A stretch of 9,367 nucleotides of DNA, from contig JBBSOT010000195.1 in the NCBI GenBank assembly GCA_038259455.1, positions 1 through 9,367 on the forward strand. Reading direction: 5' to 3'. Below are positions 1 through 6,703 of the stretch, in pieces. This DNA is from CAMYMG01 sp038259455 (lineage in GTDB: Bacteria > Pseudomonadota > Alphaproteobacteria > Rhizobiales > Rhizobiaceae). Position 1 is the stretch's first letter, and each line of letters begins with the position of its first letter. A program made the translations under genes and the position numbers. The notes below the pieces were generated by a model, which did not search any database, was not told the origin of the DNA, and saw nothing but the letters and a program-made list of their open reading frames with translations.

Positions 1-608
1 CGTTTGCCGAAGCGGTTCTTGAATGGGCCCAATTGCCTGTCGTCATATCTGGCGGAATAACGACGGGACGTGGATTGGCGGCGGCACTTGCCATGGGAGC
101 TTCAGGCGTTCAGTGCGGAACGGCTTTCCTTGCAACTACCGAGTCCTTTGCCCACGACTATCACAAGCGCCGGATCGTCGACGCTGCACATGACAATACG
201 GTCATGACCGACGGCTTCGTACTCAACTGGCCGATGGGATCGGCAGTGCGTGTCCTGCGGAACAGCGTTACGGACGATTTCGGCACGCGCCTTTTTGGCC
301 ACGACCCCTCTTGCATTCCACGTGACATAATCGGCCATAACGGCACCACGCCGCTCTTTCGGCAAAGCACCGACCCCCCGCTGCGCACTACCAAGGGCGA
401 CCTTGAAGCTATGCCGCTCTATGCCGGTCAGGGCGTCGGCGCGATCAACGATATCGCGGACGCTGGGGATCGTCTAAGACAGATTTCCGCGGACGCTCTT
501 CAGTTCATTGGAATTCTGCACAAACAACATCTTCCAGAACACAGGTCTTTCTCCAAGATGAGCAGAGGATGCCGCCCCTCCGCGCCCGACATGGAACCGA
601 CGGTTTGA
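1..608 (+). CDS. Nitronate monooxygenase-like flavoprotein, C-terminal part (5' end outside window)
   Basis: The reading frame is open from base 3 to the TGA at 606-608, so the N-terminus lies upstream of the window. The visible part starts at the last strands of an FMN-binding TIM barrel. PVVISGGITTGRGLAAAL followed by GASGVQCGTAFLATTES matches the phosphate-binding glycine loop and the GxxGVQxGTxFLAT block of the nitronate monooxygenase (2-nitropropane dioxygenase) family. The later PLYAGQGVGAINDI matches the conserved segment near the family's C-terminus. Family members oxidise alkyl nitronates with O2, protecting against toxins such as propionate 3-nitronate. The catalytic His region is not in the window, so substrate is unknown. 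The last ~40 residues (HKQHLPEHRSF and onward) look like a non-conserved tail. Its stop codon is embedded in the FNR-type box that precedes ccoI, and nothing ties its function to the oxidase operon. Confidence 0.85.
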   Translation, partial: FAEAVLEWAQLPVVISGGITTGRGLAAALAMGASGVQCGTAFLATTESFAHDYHKRRIVDAAHDNTVMTDGFVLNWPMGSAVRVLRNSVTDDFGTRLFGHDPSCIPRDIIGHNGTTPLFRQSTDPPLRTTKGDLEAMPLYAGQGVGAINDIADAGDRLRQISADALQFIGILHKQHLPEHRSFSKMSRGCRPSAPDMEPTV

Positions 609-618
609 AAAATTTCAA
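605..618 (+). promoter_or_regulatory. FNR/FixK/FnrL-type box upstream of ccoI
   Basis: TTGAAAAATTTCAA is an exact TTGA-N6-TCAA match, the dyad recognised by CRP/FNR-family oxygen regulators (FnrL, FixK, Anr), which commonly control cco/fix genes. It overlaps the stop codon of the upstream gene and its centre (611.5) lies about 68 bp before the ccoI start. The inner bases are A/T rather than the T/A of the full consensus (TTGAT-N4-ATCAA). The most obvious -10-like hexamer, TATAAG at 628-633, sits only 10 bp downstream. That is closer than a typical class II activator site at -41.5, so activation versus repression cannot be decided from sequence. Confidence 0.7.
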
Positions 619-679
619 AAACAATATTATAAGTTGTGAACGCAAGCCTTCGCCTCATCCTTCTGAAAGGTACGATGCA

Positions 680-2866
680 GTGCCCAGCTTGACCCCCGAG
701 ACACCGCAATTGATCGCGTTGTCGGCACCCTCTATAAGATGTGGCAGCTGTGTAGCCATGATCGAAAAGACACTCCGCGAACTGCCTCAGATCGATGCTG
801 TCCGGGTGAACCTGACAAACCGTCGGATCGAAATTCGTACCTTGAGACAGGATTCTGATCTGGATGGCATTCTTTCCGTTCTCGCGCGGATCGGACACCC
901 TGCGACCCTGATCGATGCAGCCGATCAGCAAGATACGGGAAAGGATGCCATCGGCAGTGCAATGTTGCGCGCGATAGCCGTTGCCGGTTTCGGTGCGATG
1001 AACGTCATGCTGCTTTCCGTTTCCGTCTGGTCGGGTGCAGACGGCGCAATGCGGGGTCTCTTTCACGTGCTGTCGGCAATGATCGCAGTTCCCATTGTCG
1101 CTTATTCCGGTCGTTTCTTCCTGATATCCGCGTGGACTGCGCTGCGTAGTGGCCGCATGAACATGGACGTACCGATCGCTCTGGCTCTTGTAATGGCGCT
1201 GGGTCTCAGCCTGTTCGAAACGCTGCGCAACGGCGAGGATGTGTTCTTTGATGCAGCGCTTACCCTCACATTCTTTCTTCTGATTGGGCGCTATCTGGAT
1301 CACAGGATGCGGTGCCGGGCGCGCAACGCGATGGCTGGTCTGTCCAAGCTGTCGGTAAAAACCGCATTGGAGGTACGTACCGGCGGTCAAGTTCATCCCG
1401 TTGCCGCTGCCGACATCCTTCCAGACATGGTTCTACGCATCCCGGCGGGTGAACGGATGCCGGTCGATGTCCGCGTTCTCCGGGGTTCTACCGATCTTGA
1501 TCGCGCTCTTGTCACCGGAGAATCCCTCCCCATCAGCGCTGCCCCCGGTGACGAGATCGAAGCGGGGGCGATGAATCTCACCGGGCCCATCGACGTCCTC
1601 GCGCTCCGCCATGTGAGTGACTCGTTTGTTGCAGACATGACGCGGATGCTTGCCACCGCAGAAGAGGGGCGCGGAAGATACGTCCGCATCGCGGACCGGG
1701 TCTCGCGCATCTATGCACCCCTGATCCACATTCTTGCTGCATCCACTTTTCTGGGGTGGGTACTCGCGACGGGCGATTGGCAGCGCTCTGCCTTCATTGC
1801 AATCAGCGTTCTGATCATCACCTGCCCCTGTGCGCTGGCGCTTGCCGTGCCGGTAGCGCATGTAGTGGCGGCCGGCAGGTTAATGCGCGATGGGATCCTG
1901 ATGAAGGACGGATCGGCCCTCGAAAGGCTGGCACAGATCGATCAAGTGACCTTTGACAAGACCGGAACCCTGACGCAAGGCATGTCTATGCCTCGCACCA
2001 ACCTGAAGATGGAAACGCAAACCGTCGCGGCACTTGCCGAACTTGCAGGCAGTTCCACGCACCCGGCCGCTCGAGCGATTGCAGAGTCCTTGCCACCCCC
2101 GCCGGAAAATCTGGGGAACATCACCGAAACGCCCGGGTTCGGGGTTGAGGGGCTGTTGCCGGACGGACGACGTGCTCGGCTTGGCCGCGCCTCTTGGGTA
2201 AGAGAGATCGCCTCGGAAGATTGCAGCGGCGAGGGTCCCGCCTTTTGCCTCGAAGCTGCGCCAATGATGCGAGTGCCACTGAGAGAGACCTTGCGAGCGG
2301 ACGCCGAAATCGCCGTCGCAGCCCTGATGGAGGCCGGAATCCCCTGCGAGATCCTGTCTGGCGATGGGGATGGCCCGGTCACGAGGATTGCCACGCGCCT
2401 CGGCGGATTGAACTGCCTCTACGAGCTTGACCCTGCCGGAAAGGTCGGGCGTCTGCAGGCGCTCGCAAAGGCCGGGCACCGGGTTCTGATGGTAGGTGAC
2501 GGGCTTAACGACACTCCGGCATTGGCCGCGGCACATGTCTCGATGTCGCCCGCCAGCGCAACCGACGCAGGGCGCGCCGCCGCAGACTTCGTTTTCCTCC
2601 GACCCAGCCTTCAGGCCGTGCCGGTGGCCCTGCGGCTCGCGCGACGCACGGCGCGAGTCGTGCGCCAGAACTTTGGTCTGGCCGTACTCTACAATTGCGT
2701 GGCGATTCCTCTCGCAATTGCGGGATATGTGACGCCGCTGGTCGCGGCAATTGCCATGTCATCAAGCTCGATCCTGGTGGTTGCCAATTCCCTGAGATTG
2801 AACAGCATCGCAAAATCGCGGGATCGCAGCCGCAATTGGCGCCCGCAAAATGAGATTCCGGCATGA
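680..2866 (+). CDS. ccoI: Cbb3 oxidase-associated copper-exporting P1B-type ATPase CcoI/FixI
   Basis: An ATP-driven inner-membrane Cu+ transporter that supplies copper for CuB assembly of cbb3 oxidase. With the GTG start at 680 it has 728 residues, usual for CcoI/FixI. Features in order: an N-terminal heavy-metal domain with CGSC at 21-24; four membrane helices between about 97 and 205; the actuator TGES at 279-282; helices at about 345-395 carrying the metal site CPC (382-384); the phosphorylation motif DKTGT with D426; the nucleotide-binding HP pair at 461-462; GDGLND at 607-612; and two C-terminal helices. All catalytic motifs are intact. The same frame is open back to an ATG at 569, but that start would overlap the upstream gene by 40 bp and add a low-complexity leader. 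GTG 680 is preferred because GAAAGG (665-670) lies 9 nt before it and the protein then begins just ahead of the metal domain. The 3' end overlaps ccoS (ATGA), indicating coupling. Confidence 0.93.
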   Translation: MPSLTPETPQLIALSAPSIRCGSCVAMIEKTLRELPQIDAVRVNLTNRRIEIRTLRQDSDLDGILSVLARIGHPATLIDAADQQDTGKDAIGSAMLRAIAVAGFGAMNVMLLSVSVWSGADGAMRGLFHVLSAMIAVPIVAYSGRFFLISAWTALRSGRMNMDVPIALALVMALGLSLFETLRNGEDVFFDAALTLTFFLLIGRYLDHRMRCRARNAMAGLSKLSVKTALEVRTGGQVHPVAAADILPDMVLRIPAGERMPVDVRVLRGSTDLDRALVTGESLPISAAPGDEIEAGAMNLTGPIDVLALRHVSDSFVADMTRMLATAEEGRGRYVRIADRVSRIYAPLIHILAASTFLGWVLATGDWQRSAFIAISVLIITCPCALALAVPVAHVVAAGRLMRDGILMKDGSALERLAQIDQVTFDKTGTLTQGMSMPRTNLKMETQTVAALAELAGSSTHPAARAIAESLPPPPENLGNITETPGFGVEGLLPDGRRARLGRASWVREIASEDCSGEGPAFCLEAAPMMRVPLRETLRADAEIAVAALMEAGIPCEILSGDGDGPVTRIATRLGGLNCLYELDPAGKVGRLQALAKAGHRVLMVGDGLNDTPALAAAHVSMSPASATDAGRAAADFVFLRPSLQAVPVALRLARRTARVVRQNFGLAVLYNCVAIPLAIAGYVTPLVAAIAMSSSSILVVANSLRLNSIAKSRDRSRNWRPQNEIPA

Positions 2867-3060
2867 ATAGCCTCATCTTACTCATACCGATCTCGCTGGC
2901 GATGGGCGCAATTGGAGTCGTCGTCTTTCTCTGGACCCTTCGCAGTGATCAGTACGAAGACCTGTCCGGCGATGCCGAACGCATCCTCTATGCAGAAGAT
3001 CGCCCCATCGTGCCCAAGGATCAGAATACCGCCCGAAAACATAAGGAGACGGCCCGTTGA
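2863..3060 (+). CDS. ccoS: Cbb3 oxidase maturation protein CcoS
   Basis: A 65-residue single-pass membrane protein required in characterised species for insertion of haem and copper cofactors into CcoN. Residues ~3-24 (LILLIPISLAMGAIGVVVFL) form the transmembrane helix. The following W-x-L-x-SDQYEDLSGDAERIL matches the conserved CcoS pattern 'FLWxxxSGQYDDLxGxxxRIL'. The tail after about residue 46 is charged and longer than in many homologues, which are often 45-55 residues. The ATG overlaps the ccoI stop (ATGA at 2863-2866), and the TGA at 3058-3060 shares one base with the ccoN ATG. It sits between the copper pump and the catalytic subunit, consistent with its maturation role. Confidence 0.92.
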   Translation: MNSLILLIPISLAMGAIGVVVFLWTLRSDQYEDLSGDAERILYAEDRPIVPKDQNTARKHKETAR

Positions 3061-4709
3061 TGACGCAACTGAAAATCGCGGAACGCCAGATTGCAATGAT
3101 CCTGTCGGGACTGATCGTCCTGGTGGGACTGGTCATGGCGGCAGCAGGCCATGGCGATCCGATGGGGGCGCACGGATGGATCGTGATGCTTTTTGCCGGC
3201 GTCGTTTTCTGCATCGTCATGAACGTCCTTGAAGATCCCGAACCGAGCGAAGACCGGCGCACTTCCTATTATGACGATCCTACCAAGGTCGGGATCGTCA
3301 TCGCGCTTTTTTGGGCGGTCGTCGGCATGGGGATGGGCGTTTGGGTGGCCTCCCAGCTTGCCTGGCCCGACCTGCGGTTCGATGCGGCCTGGTCCAGTTT
3401 CGGACGTATCCGTCCGGTGCACACCTCGGGCGTGATCTTCGGTTTTGGCGGCAATGCATTGATCGCCACGTCCTTTCACGTCATGCAGCGCACCAGTCGC
3501 GCGCGGCTGGCCGGGCAGGTATCGCCCTGGTTTGTATTGCTGGGGTTCAATCTGTTCTGCATCGTTGCGGCCAGCGGCTATCTGATGGGCGTCACGCAAT
3601 CCAAAGAATATGCAGAGCCCGAGTGGTATGCCGACATCTGGCTGGTGATCGTCTGGATCGTCTACTTCGTGCTTTACATCCGTACTCTCGCCCGTCGGAA
3701 TGAACCTCATATCTACGTCGCCAACTGGTATTACCTGGCCTTCATTCTTGTGATGGCGATCCTGCACATCGTCAACAATCTTGCGATCCCAGCTTCTTTA
3801 ACTGGCGCCAAGAGCTATTCGGCCTTTTCCGGCGTTCAGGATGCGATGATCCAGTGGTGGTATGGCCATAACGCCGTAGCATTTTTTCTGACGGCCGGCT
3901 TTCTGGGGATGCTTTATTACTTCCTGCCAAAACGGGCCGAGCGGCCGATTTATTCCTACCGACTGTCGATTCTGTCATTCTGGGGGATCGTGTTCTTCTA
4001 TATCTGGGTGGGCTCACACCACCTGCACTACACCGCACTGCCGCAATGGGTGCAGACTCTGGGCATGACGTTTTCCGTCATGCTGCTGATACCCAGCTGG
4101 GCCAGCGCGGGCAACGCGCTGATGACGCTGAACGGCGCTTGGCACAAGGTACGCGACGACGCCACTCTGCGCTTCATGATGGTCGCGGCAGTGTTTTACG
4201 GGCTGTCCACCTTCGAGGGGTCGTTCATGGCCGTGAGGGCAGTGAATTCACTCTCGCATTACACCGACTGGACTGTCGGGCATGTTCACTCGGGAGCGAT
4301 GGGTTGGGTGGCGATGATCACTTTTGGGTCGATTTATGCACTTGTGCCGGTGCTATGGCGTAAGAAGACGATGTATTCTTGGAAGCTGGTCGAATGGCAC
4401 TTCTGGCTCGCGCTCTCGGGCACCGTTATTTACGTCTTTGCCATGTGGAACAGCGGTATTACCCAAGGCTTGATGTGGCGAACCTATACCGAAAGCGGCA
4501 CGCTCGCCTATTCCTTCACTGACACTCTTGTGGCGATGCACCCTTACTACATCGCCCGGGCATTCGGTGGAGCATTGTTCCTTGCTGGCGCAGTTCTTGC
4601 AGCGTTCAACGTCATCATGACCATCCGCAAAGTGCCGGACCAGGCGTCGCAACGCGACTATCCGACAAACTCCGAGGCGGCAGAACCCGCCGTCCCGGCA
4701 GGAGAGTGA
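3060..4709 (+). CDS. ccoN: Cytochrome c oxidase cbb3-type subunit I CcoN (catalytic)
   Basis: Catalytic haem-copper oxidase subunit of the C family, reducing O2 to water and pumping protons in the inner membrane. It has 549 residues and about 12-14 membrane helices. Visible ligands: H121 in RPVHTSG (haem b); CuB ligands H270 in WWYGHNAV and H320-H321 in GSHHLHY; H408 and H410 in GHVHSGAMGW (haems b3 and b). Y314, six residues before the HH pair, is at the position of the C-family His-Tyr crosslink tyrosine. None of these residues is missing, so the enzyme should be active. ATG 3060 is chosen over the in-frame TTG at 3057. AAGGAG at 3043-3048 precedes it and the start overlaps the ccoS stop by one base. 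The N-terminus carries an additional helix (about residues 11-30) followed by another at about 38-55. The gene ends in a Shine-Dalgarno/stop string (GGAGAGTGA) that serves ccoO. Confidence 0.97.
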   Translation: MTQLKIAERQIAMILSGLIVLVGLVMAAAGHGDPMGAHGWIVMLFAGVVFCIVMNVLEDPEPSEDRRTSYYDDPTKVGIVIALFWAVVGMGMGVWVASQLAWPDLRFDAAWSSFGRIRPVHTSGVIFGFGGNALIATSFHVMQRTSRARLAGQVSPWFVLLGFNLFCIVAASGYLMGVTQSKEYAEPEWYADIWLVIVWIVYFVLYIRTLARRNEPHIYVANWYYLAFILVMAILHIVNNLAIPASLTGAKSYSAFSGVQDAMIQWWYGHNAVAFFLTAGFLGMLYYFLPKRAERPIYSYRLSILSFWGIVFFYIWVGSHHLHYTALPQWVQTLGMTFSVMLLIPSWASAGNALMTLNGAWHKVRDDATLRFMMVAAVFYGLSTFEGSFMAVRAVNSLSHYTDWTVGHVHSGAMGWVAMITFGSIYALVPVLWRKKTMYSWKLVEWHFWLALSGTVIYVFAMWNSGITQGLMWRTYTESGTLAYSFTDTLVAMHPYYIARAFGGALFLAGAVLAAFNVIMTIRKVPDQASQRDYPTNSEAAEPAVPAGE

Positions 4710-4713
4710 ACTC

Positions 4714-5490
4714 ATGTTGCGCAAACTTCTTTCCCCTTTCGCCCGCCTGTTCGAATTTCAGGCAAGAACCCACTACCGGGCCGAGCGCCATTCCATGGCG
4801 CTGACCTTCGGGATCATCCTGGCGGCCGGCATCGGCGGTTTCGTCGAGATCGCGCCTTTGTTCACCATAGACGACACGGTCGAAGCCGCCCCCGACATGC
4901 GGGTTTACACGCCTCTGGAACAGGCAGGACGCGATATCTACATCCGCGAAGGTTGCTATGCCTGCCACAGCCAGATGATCCGTACGCTGCAGGACGAGGT
5001 CGACCGCTACGGCCCCTATTCGCTGGCGGTGGAATCGCAATACGACCACCCGATGCTCTGGGGGTCAAAACGAACCGGACCGGATCTGGCCCGCGTTGGC
5101 GAGAAATATTCCGATGACTGGCAAGTGCGCCACCTGATTAATCCGCGCGCGCTGGTGCCGGAATCGGTGATGCCTCAATATGCCTTCCTGCTTGAGGCGC
5201 CCCTCGATACTGCGAGCCTTACCGACAGGCTCGCCGCGCTTCGCGCTGTTGGAGTACCCTATTCCGACGACCAAATCCTGAATGCTGCCCGCGACGCAGG
5301 CGGCCAGGCCCATCCAGATACAGATCGCGCCGATGGCGTCATCGAACGGTATGGCGACGCAACTAACATCCGCGTTTTCGACGGACGCAGTGAACGCCTC
5401 ACCGAAATGGATGCGCTGGTGGCCTATCTTCAAATCCTTGGCGGTCTGACCGATCTGGCTGCCGAGACGCAACCGCAGAGAGGAGAGTGA
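4714..5490 (+). CDS. ccoO: Cytochrome c oxidase cbb3-type subunit II CcoO (monohaem cytochrome c)
   Basis: Membrane-anchored monohaem c-type cytochrome that passes electrons from CcoP to CcoN. It has 258 residues. One N-terminal anchor helix (about 28-50, MALTFGIILAAGIGGFVEIAP) is followed by a periplasmic cytochrome domain. The haem is attached at C81-Y-A-C84-H85 in the family's typical EGCYACHSQMIR. M153 in PESVMPQYAFL is the expected sixth ligand. YDHPMLWGSKRTGPDLARVG is the diagnostic CcoO/FixO block. The length is slightly above the usual ~200-245 because of a segment at about 175-215. ATG 4714 lies 4 bp after the ccoN stop, with GGAG at 4701-4704 overlapping the end of ccoN. Confidence 0.97.
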   Translation: MLRKLLSPFARLFEFQARTHYRAERHSMALTFGIILAAGIGGFVEIAPLFTIDDTVEAAPDMRVYTPLEQAGRDIYIREGCYACHSQMIRTLQDEVDRYGPYSLAVESQYDHPMLWGSKRTGPDLARVGEKYSDDWQVRHLINPRALVPESVMPQYAFLLEAPLDTASLTDRLAALRAVGVPYSDDQILNAARDAGGQAHPDTDRADGVIERYGDATNIRVFDGRSERLTEMDALVAYLQILGGLTDLAAETQPQRGE

Positions 5491-5494
5491 AACG

Positions 5495-5665
5495 ATGGAA
5501 CTCAGCCACGAGCTCACGTCGAGCATCGCAAAATCCTTCGGCCTCTTCTACCTGATCGCCCTGTCGATCGGGATCACTGTCTATGCCTTCTGGCCGTCGC
5601 TGGGCAAACGCTTCGACAAGGCGGCTAACAGCATTCTCGACGATGAGGACGGGCCATGTCAGTAA
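5495..5665 (+). CDS. ccoQ: Cbb3-type cytochrome oxidase subunit CcoQ/FixQ
   Basis: A small, single-pass subunit that stabilises the association of CcoP with the CcoNO core. It encodes 56 residues, with MELSHELTSSIAKSFGLFYL leading into a membrane helix (about 15-34). Next comes WPSLGKRFDKAANSIL-DD, the pattern of CcoQ in which a helix is followed by F/Y-W-P and a basic/acidic tail with FDxAA. The ATG lies 4 bp after the ccoO stop, and AGGAG at 5481-5485 provides the ribosome site. The last 10 bp overlap the start of ccoP in another frame. The gene is short but its place in the NOQP order makes the identification secure. Confidence 0.93.
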   Translation: MELSHELTSSIAKSFGLFYLIALSIGITVYAFWPSLGKRFDKAANSILDDEDGPCQ

Positions 5666-6540
5666 AAGATCGCGACCCTCTAACCGGCCACCAAACGACC
5701 GGACACGAATGGAATGGTATCACCGAGTTGAACACGCGCGTTCCGCGTGCGGTCTGGTTCTTCATCATCGTGACCCATGTCTGGGCGCTGATTTACTGGG
5801 TGCTGATGCCGGCCTGGCCGCTGCTGAATACCTACACCAAAGGTCTGCTTGGCGCCGATCAACAGGACCGCGTCGAACAGCAGGTCAGCGCGGCGAATGC
5901 GGATCGCGCGGACTGGACGAGCCAGCTTGCCACACTTCCAGCCGAAGAAATCCGCGCCAATCCCGTGCTCATGGCGCATGTCGCGCGCACTGCGCCGGCG
6001 CTTTTCGGTGATAACTGCGCCGCCTGTCATGGCGCAAAGGCCAATGGCGGACCAGGCTTTCCTAGCCTTGTGGACGAGGCATGGCTCTGGGGGGGAGATG
6101 CCGAAACCATAATGGAAACCCTTCGCGTGGGAATCAATGCGCCCCACCCCGAGACGCGCTATGCACAGATGCTGGCTTTCGGAGAGAACGGCATTCTTGA
6201 TCGGAACCAGATCCGGACCGTTATCGACTATGTTCAGTCCCTGTCAGGGCTTGAGACTAAGGCCGGAGAGGACCGACTTGCCGAGGGGGCCACACTTTTC
6301 GCGGAGAATTGCGCAAGCTGCCATGGTGAAAATGCCCAAGGCATGCAGGATATTGGCGCACCGAACCTGACCGACCTCGGTTGGATCTACGGCGGCGACG
6401 ACCAGACTATGTTCGAAACGATCTACGCCGGACGACAGGGCTGGATGCCGGCCTGGGAAGATCGCCTGACCGTTCCTGACAGGATGATGTTGACGCTCTA
6501 CATCCAAGAACTCGCACAGGAGGTGAATAATGCCAATTGA
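5656..6540 (+). CDS. ccoP: Cytochrome c oxidase cbb3-type subunit III CcoP (dihaem cytochrome c)
   Basis: Membrane-anchored dihaem cytochrome c that receives electrons from soluble or membrane cytochrome c and donates them to CcoO. It has 294 residues, the usual size. The N-terminal segment with H-x-x-x-GI-ELNTRVPRAV is the conserved CcoP entry motif, followed by an anchor helix at about 34-56. Two cytochrome c domains follow: the first haem at C121-AA-C124-H125 with likely axial M172, the second at C219-AS-C222-H223 with likely axial M264 in GWMPAWEDRL. WLWGGD and WIYGGD in the two halves show the internal duplication typical of the family. ATG 5656 overlaps ccoQ by 10 bp, with GAGGA at 5645-5649 upstream. 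Its 3' end overlaps the next small gene by 11 bp. Confidence 0.97.
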   Translation: MSVKDRDPLTGHQTTGHEWNGITELNTRVPRAVWFFIIVTHVWALIYWVLMPAWPLLNTYTKGLLGADQQDRVEQQVSAANADRADWTSQLATLPAEEIRANPVLMAHVARTAPALFGDNCAACHGAKANGGPGFPSLVDEAWLWGGDAETIMETLRVGINAPHPETRYAQMLAFGENGILDRNQIRTVIDYVQSLSGLETKAGEDRLAEGATLFAENCASCHGENAQGMQDIGAPNLTDLGWIYGGDDQTMFETIYAGRQGWMPAWEDRLTVPDRMMLTLYIQELAQEVNNAN

Positions 6541-6703
6541 TCACCAGAGATTACTCGTGCTCGGTGCAGCGTTTCTGGTGCTGGGGCTTTTCGTGGCCGC
6601 AAACGCGCACCTCGTCACCGTGTCCATCTCCTCTCAACCCGACTGTGTGCAGTCAACCAAGGAAGGCGTCGCGTCCTACCGCGCGGCGAAACCCTCATGC
6701 TGA
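6530..6703 (+). CDS. Small one-helix membrane protein between ccoP and the DUF2189 gene
   Basis: A 57-residue frame starting at ATG 6530 and ending at TGA 6701-6703. The start is strongly supported by AGGAGGT at 6518-6524, the best ribosome site in the window, and by coupling on both sides (11 bp overlap with ccoP, 7 bp with the next gene). Residues ~8-31 form one hydrophobic helix (LLVLGAAFLVLGLFVAANAHLV). It is followed by a short, probably periplasmic tail with SSQPDCVQ and YRAAKPSC, giving two cysteines at C39 and the C-terminal C57. I recall similar hypothetical proteins with a helix, NAHLV, SQPDC and a terminal AAKPSC beside alphaproteobacterial respiratory genes, but no assigned function. 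A role in cbb3 assembly or stability, possibly via the cysteine pair, is inference from position only. Confidence 0.8.
   Translation: MPIDHQRLLVLGAAFLVLGLFVAANAHLVTVSISSQPDCVQSTKEGVASYRAAKPSC

Noticed and set aside
675..692. Five-codon frame (ATG CAG TGC CCA GCT TGA) overlapping the ccoI GTG start, a possible leader peptide
   Set aside because: Too short to distinguish from chance. It shares the ribosome site that suits GTG 680, and there is no attenuator-like structure nearby.
709..724. Second possible FNR half-site (TTGATCGCGTTG) inside the start of ccoI
   Set aside because: Only the left half matches. The right half lacks TCAA, and it lies within the coding sequence.
500..1396. Long 298-residue minus-strand frame opposite the 5' half of ccoI
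   Set aside because: Its translation is low-complexity, rich in H, R, Q and C, with no domain. It is the antisense shadow of a well-supported gene.
3021..3767. 248-residue minus-strand frame opposite ccoN
   Set aside because: Asp/His-rich translation without recognisable family. It lies wholly opposite conserved membrane helices of CcoN.
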